A stretch of DNA of 64,000 nt from Cryptomeria japonica. Its lineage: Eukaryota; Streptophyta; Pinopsida; Cupressales; Cupressaceae. Location: NCBI RefSeq assembly GCF_030272615.1, contig NC_081408.1, forward strand, positions 761,974,673 through 762,038,672, read 5' to 3'. A program made the translations under genes and the position numbers. The notes under the pieces were generated by a model. That model was not told the origin of the DNA. It saw only the letters and a program-made list of their open reading frames with translations, and did not search any database. Of this stretch, positions 1-9,363 are shown piece by piece. Every line of letters starts with the position of its first letter. Within the stretch, counting starts at the first letter, position 1.

Positions 1-84
1 GATGGAGAACCGTTGATGATGAGGAGAGCTTTGTGTCATACCGGAGAAGATAAAGAACCCTTGTAGAGGAAGAACCTATTCAAG

Positions 85-732
85 ACTAGATGTAAGGTAT
101 CTGGTAAGTGTTGTAAAGTTGTTATTGATAGTGGTAGTTTAAATAATTGTGTTTTAGAAGAGATGGTGAATAAGTTGAAATTGGAGAGATTGAAACACCC
201 TAAGCCTTACTAGATAGCATGGATTCAGGATGAACATAAGTTGTTAGTAAGTGAACAATGTTTAGTAAAATTGAAAATTGGGAATTATCATGATGAATTT
301 TTGTGTGATATTATTCATATGGACATTTGTCATCTTTTGTTGGGAAGACCCTGACAGCTTGATAGACATGAAATACATGATAGGAGGAAGAATACATACA
401 CTATTGTGGCCAATGGGATGAAACAAACCTTGTTGCCTTTGGAGGAACCTTTGAAGAATGAAATCTGTACAAATACCAGAATCTGTCTTGTAGATGGAAG
501 GAAGATCATGGATGGACTGAGACATGAGAATGTGTGTTTTGCCTTAATTCCTAAGAATACTGAGAGACCAGAACCGGAAGGAGAACACCCAGTAGAGATA
601 AGAGATTTGCTAACAAAGTATGGGGACATCATTTCAGATAATGTACCTAATGGATTACCACCTGTTAGAATTATTAGTCATTGCATGGACTTAGTTCCCA
701 GAGCTAGTTTTCCTAACAAAGCTGCACATTAG
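85..732 (+). pseudogene. Chromovirus retropepsin (PR) and linker, degenerate
   Basis: This is the aspartic protease segment of the copy 1 polyprotein, which would cut Gag-Pol inside the virus-like particle. The catalytic DSGS motif is at 127-138, preceded by VV-I as usual for retropepsins. The distal hydrophobic-G motif (LLLGRP) ends near 351, where the expected Trp codon has become TGA (352-354). A TAG interrupts the frame near 211. After 406 the frame is open to 732, giving the PR-RT linker, which reads straight toward RT. Copy 2 lacks this protease almost entirely, so this is the best view of the family's PR in the window. Confidence 0.8.
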
Positions 733-1551
733 TTAACATCGGTAGAGAATGAAGAACTAAATAGACAAGTACGGGAGTTATTGAAGAAAAGCTTGATCAG
801 GGAAAGTCTGAGCCCTTGTGTAGTACCAACAGTATAAGCACCTAAGAAGAATGGAGAATGGAGGATGTGTACTTATTCAAGAGCAATAAACAAGATCACA
901 GTGAAATATCAGTTTCCATTGCCTAGAATGGATGACATAATGGACTGTTTGAGTGGAGAAAAGTGATTTAAAAAGATAGATTTGAAGAGTGGATATCATC
1001 AGATCAAGATTAGAGAAGGTGATGAATGGAAGAAAGCATTTAAAAAAAATGAAGGATTATATGAATGGTTGGTGATGCCTTTTGGATTGACTAATGCACC
1101 GAGTACTTTCATGAGGCTAATGAATGATGTTTTGAAGAAATTTTTGGGTAAATTTGTTATTGTGTACTTGGATGATATCCTGATTTTCAGTAAAACAAAA
1201 GAGGAGCATTTGTTGTAGTTAAGACAAGTTTTGTAGAGGTTGAGAGAAGAAAAGTTATTGAGGAATATCAAGAAGTGTATTTTCATGAAGGATGAGATAG
1301 TCTATTTAGGATTTGTGATATCTGAGGATGGTTTGATGATGGACCCTGAGAAAGTGAAATCCATTGTTGAGTGGCCTACACTAGAAAACATTAGAGAGGT
1401 AAGATCATTTCATGGATTGGCTAGTTTTTACCGGAAGTTTATCAGAAATTTCAGTTCATTTTGTACTCCTATGACTAAGACCATGAGGGGAGATAAGAAT
1501 GAATTCAAGCGAACCACCAAAGAAAACAAAAGTTTTGACTTGTTGAAATAG
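733..1551 (+). pseudogene. Chromovirus reverse transcriptase, degenerate
   Basis: This RT would copy element RNA into cDNA. In one frame it shows the fingers and palm: the FPLPRMDD stretch, then [20 protein letters not shown], then [19 protein letters not shown], then the catalytic YLDD motif (about 1168-1179), then the thumb/connection region with YLGFVIS and RSFHGLASFYRKFIRNFS. The YLDD aspartates are intact here, unlike copy 2. In-frame stops occur at 730, near 836, near 964, at 1216 and at 1549. Most are single-base changes, typical of ageing methylated copies. No start codon applies because this is an internal polyprotein segment. Confidence 0.9.
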
Positions 1552-2034
1552 AAAGTGACTGAGCAGCCTTTGTTGGCTTTACCAGATTTCAATAAGGTAT
1601 TTCAAGTGGATTGTGATGCAAGTGGAACAACAATAGGGGTAGTTTTGAGTCAAGAAGGGAGAGCAATAGCATATTTCAATGAGAAATTGAATGATGCCTA
1701 GAAGAGATATTCAATATATGATCAGGAATTTTATGCCATAATTCAAGCCTTGAAGAAATGGAGACATTACTTGTTGCCTAAGGAGTTTGTGTTGTATACA
1801 GATCATCAAGCTTTGCAATATTTGAACAGTCAGAGTAAGTTGAATCAGAGACATATGAGATGGGTAGATTTCTTACAGAGTTACACCTTTTTGTTGAAAC
1901 ATAGAAGTGGGAAATCTAAAAAAGTTGATGATGCATTGAATAGGGGAAGGAATTTGCTGACAAAAATGAGAGTGACAGTATTAGGTTTTGAAGATTTGAA
2001 GACCTTGTATGACAAAGACCTAGATTTTGCATAA
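1552..2034 (+). pseudogene. Chromovirus RNase H, degenerate
   Basis: This is the RNase H that removes RNA from the RNA:cDNA hybrid. It follows RT in the same frame. Visible blocks are [13 protein letters not shown] (first catalytic Asp), then AYFNEKLND, then [19 protein letters not shown] (catalytic Glu), then LYTDHQALQYL (catalytic Asp), then the HRSGKSKKVDDALNR tail that normally reads VVDALSR. Stops interrupt at about 1549 and 1699. The open stretch 1750-2034 covers the C-terminal half. It is a single RNase H with no second domain, in contrast with element C. Confidence 0.9.
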
Positions 2035-3432
2035 CCTTGGAAAGCATGTAGAGAACCGGTTATGGTTGATAGGAGCAAATGGTTGGATTACTTCATTTAG
2101 GATGGGATGTTATTTAAGAGAGTTCAGTTGTGCATACCTAAAAGTTCCATGAGAGAGAACCTGATAAAAGAGAAGCATAGTGGAGGTTTAGTTGGACACT
2201 TTGGCATTGATAAAACAATTGCATTGGTGAGTGAGTAGTACTTTTGGCCCTAGATTCATAAGGGTGTTAAGAGATATGTGCAGAGTTGTAGAGTTTGTAA
2301 GGTTGCAAAAGGTAGTAGTCAAAATGTGGGATTGTATAACCTTTGATAGTACCGGTAAGACCTTGGGAAGATATAAGTATGGATTTTATACTTGGCTTAC
2401 CTAAGACACCGAGAGGGAATGATTATATATTTGTGGTAGTGGATAGATTTTAAAAGATGGATCATTTCATACCTTACAAGAAGACATCAGAAGCATTGCA
2501 TATAGCAGACCTATTTTTCAAGGAAGTGGTAAGATCACACGGATTACCTAAGAGAATAGTTTCAGACATAGACACTAAGTTTGTTGGTTATTTTTGGAGA
2601 ACACTTTGGAAGAAGATGAAGACATATTTTAAGTTTAGTTCTACTTTTCATCCACAGACTGGTGGACAGACAGAAGTAGTTAACCAAAGTTTGGGAAACT
2701 TGTTAATATGTTTAGTAGGAGATAAAACCAGAAGTTGGGATTTGATCCTTGCACAAGCAGAGTTTACCTATAAAAATCCAGTGAATAGAACTACCAAAAA
2801 AACACCTTTTGAGATTGTTACCGGAGTGCATCCTAAAGGAATAATAGAATTGAGAGACATTAGCAGTGAAGACCGGAAGAGTTCAGAAGCAGAAGAATTT
2901 ACAGATCACATGGAAACATTGCACATTCAAGTTTAAAAAACATTTGGAATACATGAATAGTAAATACAAGGAGAAGGCATATGAGAAGAGGAGACATAAG
3001 GAATTTGAAGTTGGTGATGAAGTGATGGTCTATTTGAGAAAAGAGAGATTCTCGGTTGGATCTTATAATAAGTTACAGATGAAGAAGTTTGGACCCTGTA
3101 AGATCTTGAGAAAGATTAGTTCTAGAAATGCATATGAGGTGGAGCTACCGGATAGTCTAAGTATTTCACCTATATTCAACATTACAGATCTTCATGAGTA
3201 CCATGAACCAAAATTCAGTGAGGATAGTATTGCAGACTTAGAGAAAAAATTGCCCCGAAAGAAACTAGATCATATTGAAGAGATTTTGGATAGTAGGATT
3301 GAGCATAGTACCCTAAGCAGTCAGTACAAAGAATATCTTGTGAAGTGGAAGAACATACCAGTGGAAGATTCATCTTGGATTTCTCAGGTAGAGGTATACC
3401 ACCTTGGTTTTCCTCTGACCCCAACAAAGTGA
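2035..3432 (+). pseudogene. Chromovirus integrase with C-terminal chromodomain, degenerate
   Basis: The integrase would join cDNA to the genome. The HHCC zinc-binding region lies at about 2176-2300 (KHSGGLVGHFGIDK, then CRVCKVAK). A one-base loss near 2340 shifts the frame. The catalytic core continues at 2457-2936, with the second Asp in IVSDIDTKF (normally SDRD) and the Glu in GGQTEVVNQSL. One extra T near 2930 restores the first frame. The C-terminal part to 3432 contains VGDEVMVYLRKERF and a chromodomain at about 3241-3400 with EEILDSRI and EYLVKWKN...SSWIS. In chromoviruses this domain is thought to steer insertion to modified chromatin. Confidence 0.9.
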
Positions 3433-3459
3433 GAGGGTCACTTTTTTATTCACCCCAGA

Positions 3460-4234
3460 TGTCTAATGCAGGAGCATCCCTGGTTCACAACAATCTTGCA
3501 TCAACCAAAACAACATCTCCTTTTTTGTTTGTTTGCAGTTTCAGTTTTCCTTTCTGTGTGTCCCGATTTTGACACACTAGTTCTTATGGAGTTGGATTCT
3601 TCTTGATGTCTTGATCACCCTACTTCATTTGTAACCACATCTCATTTGGATCACTTTCTGGCAAGATATCGCTACCGGTTTCCTTGACAGCTTCTTGTTA
3701 CCGGTTGTTCCTTTGTTACTAGTTGCCTGAGACCTATTCTAGTGATCTACCAGAACCTATTCCGATGCTTGCAGATCCTTGGACATTGATCTCGACATTT
3801 CTTGGCATGTGGCCGACCTTCTGTGTTTCATCCTTTGTATTTTCTGGAGGAATCTCTTGGCAGAGGCCGACCTCATTCATTTCTGCACATTAGGGTTTTG
3901 ATCCTTTTGGACCAACCAAATCCTTTGGATCGATATATATTTGTAATCATACTTTAGATTGTAATCAATCAGAGAATAAAGAAGTATCAGATAGATAGAC
4001 TGTGCCTAGAAGATAGATCTTTCGATTCAAGGTCCTAGTGAGACCTATTCTACCAGGCCTATGTGTCGGTATGTTGTAACCCGGTTGTTACCGGTTGGTG
4101 TAATTAACTATCATGTAATAAAACTATTTGTTATGCATTGCCTCCATCATATATGTGTATTTCCATTGTGTTTACTCTTGCTAACCGGTTTGGACTGATC
4201 TCCTCGACGTCCCTCCTCACCGGTGACTGCATCA
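3460..4234 (+). repeat. Chromovirus 3' LTR of copy 1
   Basis: This 775-bp LTR begins TGTCTAATGCAGG and ends GTGACTGCATCA, so it has TG...CA ends. Its start matches the outer edge of the inverted LTR copies near 18210 and 34601. Its end matches the copy 2 LTR that abuts a TGGTATCAGAGC primer site. It contains several CCGGTT/AACCGG words and a CTCTTGC stretch near its end. The matching 5' LTR is outside the window. TG at 3460 was chosen because all three family copies become alignable there. Confidence 0.88.
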
Positions 4235-5336
4235 GCTCAACCCTTGAAATCTGCATTTTCATTACTCCTCGCATTGCCTAGACTACTTCCTGTACTGAGC
4301 AAAGTGTAGGATAGGGGCATGGCACCCCTGTCCCTGCCCTATTTTGGGGCAAGATCCTTCCAATCCCTGCATTGAACACTGCACTTTAAGCAACAAACCT
4401 TCCCCGATGTCGGCCTGTGACAAAAATCAGTCTCATTAACCCTAATTGATGATTATAAAAGTTGCATTCACTTTCCCATTTGTTGAACAAGAAGTTTTCA
4501 TAAGTTCATGAGATCACACATTCAAGAAATCAAGCATTCAAGAGCATTCAAGCATTCAAGCATCCCTTTCAAGCATTGAGTGTCTCAAGTCTCCTTTCAA
4601 GGATAGGTGTTGCATTCAAGTCAAGGATTCAACCATTGAAGAGGTGATCCATTTCAACATTCAAATTCATACAAGAAATTATATCAACATTTCTATTGCA
4701 ACCTTCCTTGAGGTGATTTACATTTTAGTCTTTCATTTATATTTACGTGCAAGTACTTTCTTTCATCATTTGGTTAATTCCAAAATTGGGGTTTTACCTA
4801 AAGGCAAACCCCCAATATCAACCCCTTTTCCTCTCTTTTCTGTGTGTAGGTTGCAGGTGCGCGACTGTATTTGCATATTTGAACTCCATTTGGAGAGGCA
4901 GAAAAACCCTTTTCATTTCAGAGATTTTTCGGAGGACCATGTACACTTTTGCCACGGTCTGGGAAAGTTTTTCTCAAATTCGTAGGGCAGCTTTATCTCG
5001 ACATATTATTGTCAAATCCACGTGCAAAACTTCATCCTATGCTTCTATCTCAAGTTTTAATCAGATCTTTTCCACTTTTGCACTTAGTCGTAATATGCAA
5101 TTCAATCAATCCTTTCCTTTCCAAGAAGAGGGGGTTGACTTATCATTCTCATGTCATTTCACTCAGAATTCAATCTCCTTCTTTAGAGGTTGAATCTAGT
5201 GATTTTTGCCCCCTCTTCCAATGTAATGTGTGAAAAGTGTTTGAAGGGAAATCTGTAGTGAAACTTTCATCTCTCCTTGGAGGGAAGAAAATATTTCCTC
5301 TAGGTCTCTCATTCACACATTTTTCACTAATATTAT
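4235..5336 (+). other. Unassigned intergenic or old LTR-like stretch
   Basis: No protein domain is recognisable. The stretch lies between the chromovirus LTR end and the truncated start of family D. It includes a possible TATA-like ATTATAAAAG near 4452 and a run of ATTCAAG-type repeats. Overlapping open frames at 4644-5233 have low-complexity composition and no motif, so I do not call them genes. The look (TATA, then CATTCAAG repeats, then a T-rich stretch) resembles the LTR or leader of another decayed retroelement, but nothing else in the window pairs with it. Confidence 0.4.
4519..4640. repeat. Short degenerate repeats of CATTCAAG
   Basis: The octamer CATTCAAG and close variants recur about eight times at irregular 8-25 bp spacing. 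They occur as part of the unassigned stretch downstream of the chromovirus LTR. No function is apparent. Confidence 0.6.
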
Positions 5337-6352
5337 AGAACTAAAGCCTTAGCAGAAAAACCTAGATATAAGTATGCAGACCAAAGACTAAGGAGTAGCT
5401 ACTGGATGAGAGACAGACGCCAATTAAGTGAGAACAATATAAGTGTTAACTAGTCAGAGAGTCCATCAACTAATCACAGAGGTGATTGAGTGCCTGAGTA
5501 ATAATTGGTTAGAAGAGTTAAACTGACAAAAGAAAGGTAACCGGTAGACTGACATTGAACCTAAAATTGGAATGCATCGACGATGATTGATCCAATAGAG
5601 AAGAGGTAGAGAAAAGAAAGCAAAGTGAGGATCTGTGAAGAACCGTCAAGATGAGAACTAGTAGTGATTAGAGAGCAGAGAACAGAGTACCGAAAGGGAA
5701 GAAGCAAAAGTTGAACTGGTAAGATGGTAGTAGAGTGAAGGTGAGAAAAGAGAGAGTAGGTGAGGAGAAGAAAGGAGAGGACAGAGTACCGATAGAGAGA
5801 AGGGCAGAGGGTAATCAGTAGAGAAGAGTAAACCCGTAGAGAGATTGTTTATAAGTGGTTACAGAACACATTTGTAACCAGGCTTTTACTATTGCATTGA
5901 TATCTTGTATTGTGATCACTGAGTTGGTGCTCGGTGCAAGGGTTGTAGCTCCTTTGGTTTGGTACTCATAAAGTATCAGGGGTTGGTTCTCCTTTGGGTT
6001 GGTTCCCATAAACAGTGGGGTTTGGTGCTCCTTTGGGTTGGTGCCCATAAACTATCAGGGGTTGGTGCTCCTTGGTTTGGTGCCTAAAATTATAATACAT
6101 TGTTTTCACTGTGATGCTGGATTGGAGCAGTAGACTCCAGCAGCATTTCTCACCAAGTTTTTTTCCATCTTGGGTTTTCCTCGTATGTATTAGTGTTATG
6201 TGATGTGCCCTTGTGTATTGCATTGCATTGTCTTGATTTATCTTATTGGTAGGCTCATTACTGTTAACCGGTCCACATTCTTAGTATTAAGAGGTAAAGA
6301 AATTGGAAACCACTGATTCACCCCCTCTCTCAGTGGCATTTTGTGTCCAACA
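5337..6352 (+). repeat. 5' LTR of element D, left-truncated
   Basis: This sequence aligns with about 13013-14036 of the 3' LTR, beginning at the shared words AAACCTAGATATAAGTATG and ending GTGTCCAACA. About 1.4 kb of the LTR start (matching 11580-13012) is missing, so the left boundary is a deletion or recombination point and no target duplication is visible. It includes the 40-bp tandem repeats and the copia-typical end with TTCACCCCCTCTCTCAG. Confidence 0.85.
5915..6085. repeat. ~40-bp minisatellite in D 5' LTR
   Basis: About four units containing GGTGCTCCTTTGGGTTGGT and CCCATAAACTATCAGGG follow each other with small indels. The same array has about the same number of units, with different variants, in the 3' LTR (13590-13755). 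It is a single unit in the solo LTR at 38860-42491. The minus-strand open frames across it are a by-product of the repeat. Confidence 0.85.
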
Positions 6353-6353
6353 A

Positions 6354-6366
6354 TTGGTATCAGAGC
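6354..6366 (+). promoter_or_regulatory. Primer-binding site of element D (initiator Met tRNA type)
   Basis: TTGGTATCAGAGC lies one base after the LTR end. This sequence is the well-known plant retroelement PBS complementary to the 3' end of initiator methionine tRNA. It fixes the 5' LTR end at 6352. Confidence 0.9.
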
Positions 6367-6555
6367 CCAGGTTCCCGATTAGTAAATCTTTCTCCAACTT
6401 GGGTAGATTCTGGTTAATAGGACACAATGGTCTATTTAGTTTCAATCTCGGCTCTGGTATTTGATGGTTCATATTATGCCATATGGATTTGTAGAATGAA
6501 AGTCTACTTTTCCTCCCTAGGGTTTGATGTTTGGATGTTCATTGTAAATGGTCTT

Positions 6556-6689
6556 TGTTTGTGTTGGAAATAATCCACACCCAGACTGACGATGGACTGG
6601 TCCAAGAGGGGCCAATAGCTTAGTGGTACAACACTCTAGTAGCGTATGGAAGGTCCTAGGTTTGAGTCCTAGCTGGTCCATGTCTCAAC
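6556..6689 (+). repeat. TRIM left LTR with decayed tRNA-like block
   Basis: This LTR is about 134 bp. It starts TGTTTGTGTTGGAAATAA and ends CATGTCTCAAC. Its A-box word TAGCTTAGTGG (6616-6626) and B-box word GGTTTGAGTCC (6659-6669) are present. The D-arm is broken relative to the right LTR (GCTT...AACA in place of GCTC...GAGC). The expected final A of CAACA is missing or changed to T at the PBS junction. Confidence 0.85.
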
Positions 6690-6754
6690 TTGGTATCAGA
6701 GCTAGGTCCAGGCTAGGAGCCCCAAGCACACGAGAGGTGTGGCTTAAGGGGGGG
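6690..6754 (+). promoter_or_regulatory. TRIM PBS, interior and polypurine tract
   Basis: The PBS TTGGTATCAGAGC (6690-6702) directly follows the left LTR. The interior to 6745 contains nothing recognisable. AAGGGGGGG (6746-6754) directly precedes the right LTR and would prime plus-strand synthesis. These are the only cis signals an enzyme-free TRIM needs besides its LTRs. Confidence 0.87.
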
Positions 6755-6889
6755 TGTTGGTGTTGGAAATAAGCCACACCCAGACCGATGATGGACTGGT
6801 CCAAGAGGGGCTAGTAGCTCAGTGGTAGAGCACTCTAGAAGTGTATGGAAGGTCCTAGGTTTGAGTCCTAGTTGGTCCATGTCTCAACA
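6755..6889 (+). repeat. TRIM right LTR with tRNA-like block
   Basis: This 135-bp LTR starts TGTTGGTGTTGG and ends CTCAACA. The tRNA-like block runs from about 6807 to 6880. A GCTC/GAGC D-arm closes over AGTGGTA, and a perfect 5-bp T-arm (CTAGG/CCTAG) closes over a 7-base loop, followed by TTGGTCCA. The acceptor strands do not pair and the anticodon arm is not recognisable, so it is tRNA-derived rather than a working tRNA gene. Confidence 0.87.
6815..6868 (+). promoter_or_regulatory. Pol III-type A and B boxes inside the TRIM LTR
   Basis: TAGCTCAGTGG (6815-6825) fits the A-box pattern and GGTTTGAGTCC (6858-6868) fits the B-box pattern with one change. The 32-bp gap is within the range of real tRNA genes. 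Both lie inside the LTR, so each LTR could carry its own internal promoter. No T-run terminator lies just downstream. Confidence 0.7.
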
Positions 6890-7369
6890 GTCTCCCTAGT
6901 CATGTTAGTCCTCCCACCAATCATGAAGAAGATAGAAGATCCAAGTGCAATGTTGAAGCCACGTAGGCTATATTTAGTGGGCTTTTAGGTGATTTCCTCA
7001 CAAGTGGATCGATGTAAATTGGCAAAAAGCCTATGGGACATATTGAAGAAGCTATATGGAAATGAGCCTACCACTGTCGGATCAGTTTTTGAAAACAAAA
7101 AGAACAATGCAGTAGACTCATGTGTAGGTGTTGAAGGTAGATCAGTGAGCAACTATAGCAGTGATGATGAGGAAACTCATCTCTTCATAGCATAAGAAAT
7201 AGAAAGTGAAGTGCAGACAATAGAAGGTGACAAGGCATACAGATGCCACCAGCAAGATGTGTTTGGTAGCGATGAAGAAGATGAATAAGAAGATGATGTT
7301 ACAGTAGATCTTGAAGGTGAACTTGTAAGTGCACTTGAAGAACTTAGCAAAGTAAGAAAATAATACAAG

Positions 7370-7846
7370 ATGTTTAGGAATGTTGTTATTGTAGAACAAA
7401 ACCGGTTGATAAAATATCTTGGAGAATCTGAGAAATGTATCTCAGAGTTGAAGAGTCAACAAGAGAACATCAAGATATGCAGGTGTAAAGATCTAGCATC
7501 AGAGCTAGAGGCCAAGGAAAGAAGATGTGAAGGACTGCAGCTAGAAGTGGAGACTAAGGACAAAGAATGTCAGGGCCTAAAAGATGAAGTGGAGAATCTT
7601 AAGAAAGATCTTGACAAATACCAAGAAGAGCTCAAGGTGAGGATCCAGTATGATAGTAGCACTGATACCTTGGATAAGATTTTGAGAAAACAAAAAAACT
7701 CCAAGGATACTGATGGATTAGGATGCAATACGAGTGAATGCTCCACAAGCAAGGAGACCTCCCGCAAGGATATACACTTTATCTCCTCAAATGGAAGTGA
7801 CAAGAGTCAGACCCACTATCAAGAATATTCCCTAGAAGAAGGTTGA
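7370..7846 (+). pseudogene. Element D gag, coiled-coil segment
   Basis: An open stretch of 158 codons is rich in Glu and Lys with heptad-like spacing (SELEAKERRCEGLQLEVETK, then KDEVENLKKDLDKYQEEL). This predicts a long coiled coil over about residues 20-90, followed by a Ser/Thr-rich tail. Such a segment between the gag core and zinc knuckles is known in some long plant copia elements. An ATG at 7370 begins this piece, but it probably belongs to a longer gag broken at 7195-7370 by stops (for example after ETHLFIA). It stops at 7844 (GG*), just before a basic region. Confidence 0.65.
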
Positions 7847-7880
7847 TCTAATCACAACCGGTGAATACTTAAAGCTAAAG

Positions 7881-8174
7881 ATGACTGATACTACAAGGAG
7901 AAACAATGCATATTCTAAAGGAAAAGGAAAGATGGGAGAAGATAGCCTCACCGGTGGCAAGAACATGAAAAGACAGTCTAGAAGACCTCCTACCGGTAGA
8001 AGACAAAGGGATGTTGCTACGACCAAGTTCAGACAAGGGTGGAAGAAGAAAGGATCGAATGGAGGAACTACAAAGATTGTACAGCCTAGAATCCATCCCC
8101 GGAGAAGAATAAATGGAGATGCCAAACCAGTAAGATCACCTCATCTTTGGCAAAACAAAATTGTAAGTAATAAG
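7881..8174 (+). pseudogene. Element D gag, basic linker before the zinc knuckles
   Basis: This frame is rich in Lys, Arg and Gly (NNAYSKGKGKMGEDS, GWKKKGSNGGTTK), as expected for the nucleic-acid-binding end of Gag. It ends at a solo LTR. Taking out that LTR and one ATAAG duplication joins it in frame to a zinc-knuckle stretch beginning at 9364 (SSFFSYYFACNGYVHRVDECK). The frame is therefore older than the LTR insertion. Confidence 0.65.
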
Positions 8175-9358
8175 TGTTACTACTTATCAAATTGCCATTA
8201 GTTTTATATACAAAGTCATTCTATATACTCTAGTCGGTTACCACTACCGAAATATTTAGTCGATATGAACAACCTAGTCGGTTATAGATGGAAAACAGTC
8301 ACAAAGCCCAGTATACACCGAGCTGTCTACCGAGTGTTATTTCATGTCTACCGAGCAGTAAAGATAATACACTGAGTGAAACGTGTTACTAGATTCATTG
8401 AACCTGGACACACATATGAAAACGTGTTACAAGATCGAGGCACACAGAACCGTTATCACATTGGAAATTGCACATACAAATTTTGTATAATTTTGAGGTC
8501 ATCTAACCAATGAAATATTTTGCATGGTTATTTATTCGAGAAATCATGTTTGTAAGATCGAAGCAATGAATCAGATCACCGACATAAGAAGTCTATTTAT
8601 ATAGCATGAATTTAGGGTTAGAAAGATATGTGAATGTGAGAAATGTGTGTGCATATGTGTATGAAGCAAGACTTATGTGATACATGAGAAATCATAGAGT
8701 ATTATGACTGTTACAGAGACACAGAGGTCACCGACAAGGTTATCAGAGAACAGTTGAGGAAAAGAGTAAACAGAAGGGTTTACTGAGTTACTTTATGAGT
8801 TACTGAGGTATGCTATAGGCAAGGTAATCTTATTTTGAGCACATAGAATCTGCTACAACATTTTAGATGTAAAGTTGCAGATATTTGTAAAGTCTTATTG
8901 TAATATTTTGAAGTTGTAAGAGAAACCTTTAACAGGGTAAAAGACTCTAATCAAGTCTATAAATTGTAAATCCTCTAACCAGGTGCAGCATATATATAGT
9001 GTTGTAAAATCCTTTAGCAAGGTAGATCTAACAGATCTTGTTACTCCTAACAAGGTAAGCTATCAGAAATAGCTAAATATGTAGCTCTAACCGAGCACTC
9101 TTTATTATTGTAGTAGTGAAGTTGTGGGTGCCATCCCCACCACAGTTTTTCTCTCTAACCAAGAGTTTCTACGTAACCAAAATATATGTGTTATGGAGTG
9201 AATCATGCATGATTGTTACTCATTTGTTTTAACTTTATGTTATGTTACAGTAGTTTTTGGTTTATGCATAATAGTAAAGATATTGTTGGGAAAAGGATTT
9301 GAAGTACTGATTCACCCCTCCCCTCTCAGTACATTAGCTTTCCATATTGGGCCTAACA
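8175..9358 (+). mobile_element. Solo LTR, family E
   Basis: This 1184-bp sequence has TGTTA...TAACA ends, flanked by a perfect 5-bp duplication ATAAG (8170-8174 and 9359-9363). There is no internal region, so it is a solo LTR left by recombination. A TATA-like CTATTTATATAGC lies near 8590. Downstream of it, CCTCTAACCAGGT-like words repeat (8930-9175), followed by the copia-type end TTCACCCCTCCCCTCTCAG. It sits inside the gag of element D. Confidence 0.93.
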
Positions 9359-9363
9359 ATAAG

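Larger units (their letters stand above)
1..4234 (+). mobile_element. Ty3/gypsy chromovirus copy 1, 5' end outside window
   Basis: This is the 3' part of a chromovirus-type LTR retrotransposon on the + strand. Protease, reverse transcriptase, RNase H, integrase and a C-terminal chromodomain follow in the normal Ty3/gypsy order, then a 775-bp LTR. The same family occurs twice more, on the - strand, at 14037-18210 and 33806-36208. The reading frame carries about ten in-frame stops and two frameshifts (near 2340 and 2930), so it is dead. The 5' LTR and gag lie before base 1, so no target duplication can be tested. The chromodomain places it among chromoviruses; I do not assign a clade. Confidence 0.93.
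6556..6889 (+). mobile_element. TRIM element with tRNA-like LTRs
   Basis: A 334-bp miniature retrotransposon: left LTR 6556-6689, PBS TTGGTATCAGAGC at 6690-6702, a 43-bp interior, a purine tract AAGGGGGGG at 6746-6754, and right LTR 6755-6889. Target duplications GTCTT (6551-6555) and GTCTC (6890-6894) flank it, differing at one base. Excision with one duplication restores the host gag frame exactly, which supports the boundaries. It has no coding capacity. Each LTR contains a tRNA-like block with RNA polymerase III A-box and B-box words. Cassandra TRIMs carry 5S rRNA sequence in their LTRs; I do not recognise a named tRNA-bearing counterpart. Confidence 0.88.
6427..7195 (+). pseudogene. Element D gag, N-terminal part, split by a TRIM
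   Basis: The ATG at 6427 starts a frame with the copia gag look: FDGSYYAIWICRMKVYFSSLGFDVW. A 334-bp TRIM at 6556-6889 interrupts it. Removing the TRIM and one 5-bp duplication restores the same frame on the far side (NG then LPSHVSPPTNHEEDR and KCNVEAT). A TAG then breaks it, and a small frameshift leads to the open piece at 6989-7195 (KLAKSLWDILKKLYGNE), which is the conserved gag core seen in copia elements. Gag would form the virus-like particle. The copy is inactive. Confidence 0.8.

Noticed and set aside
4644-5233. Overlapping + strand frames of up to 148 codons
   Set aside because: Three overlapping frames with no motif in pyrimidine-rich sequence; typical chance open stretches.
6807-6880. 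Possible functional tRNA gene
   Set aside because: D-arm, T-arm and A/B boxes are present, but the acceptor strands do not pair and no proper anticodon arm is visible. It sits inside a TRIM LTR.
7832-8125. Minus-strand 97-codon hydrophobic frame
   Set aside because: Antisense shadow of the Lys/Arg-rich gag region on the + strand.
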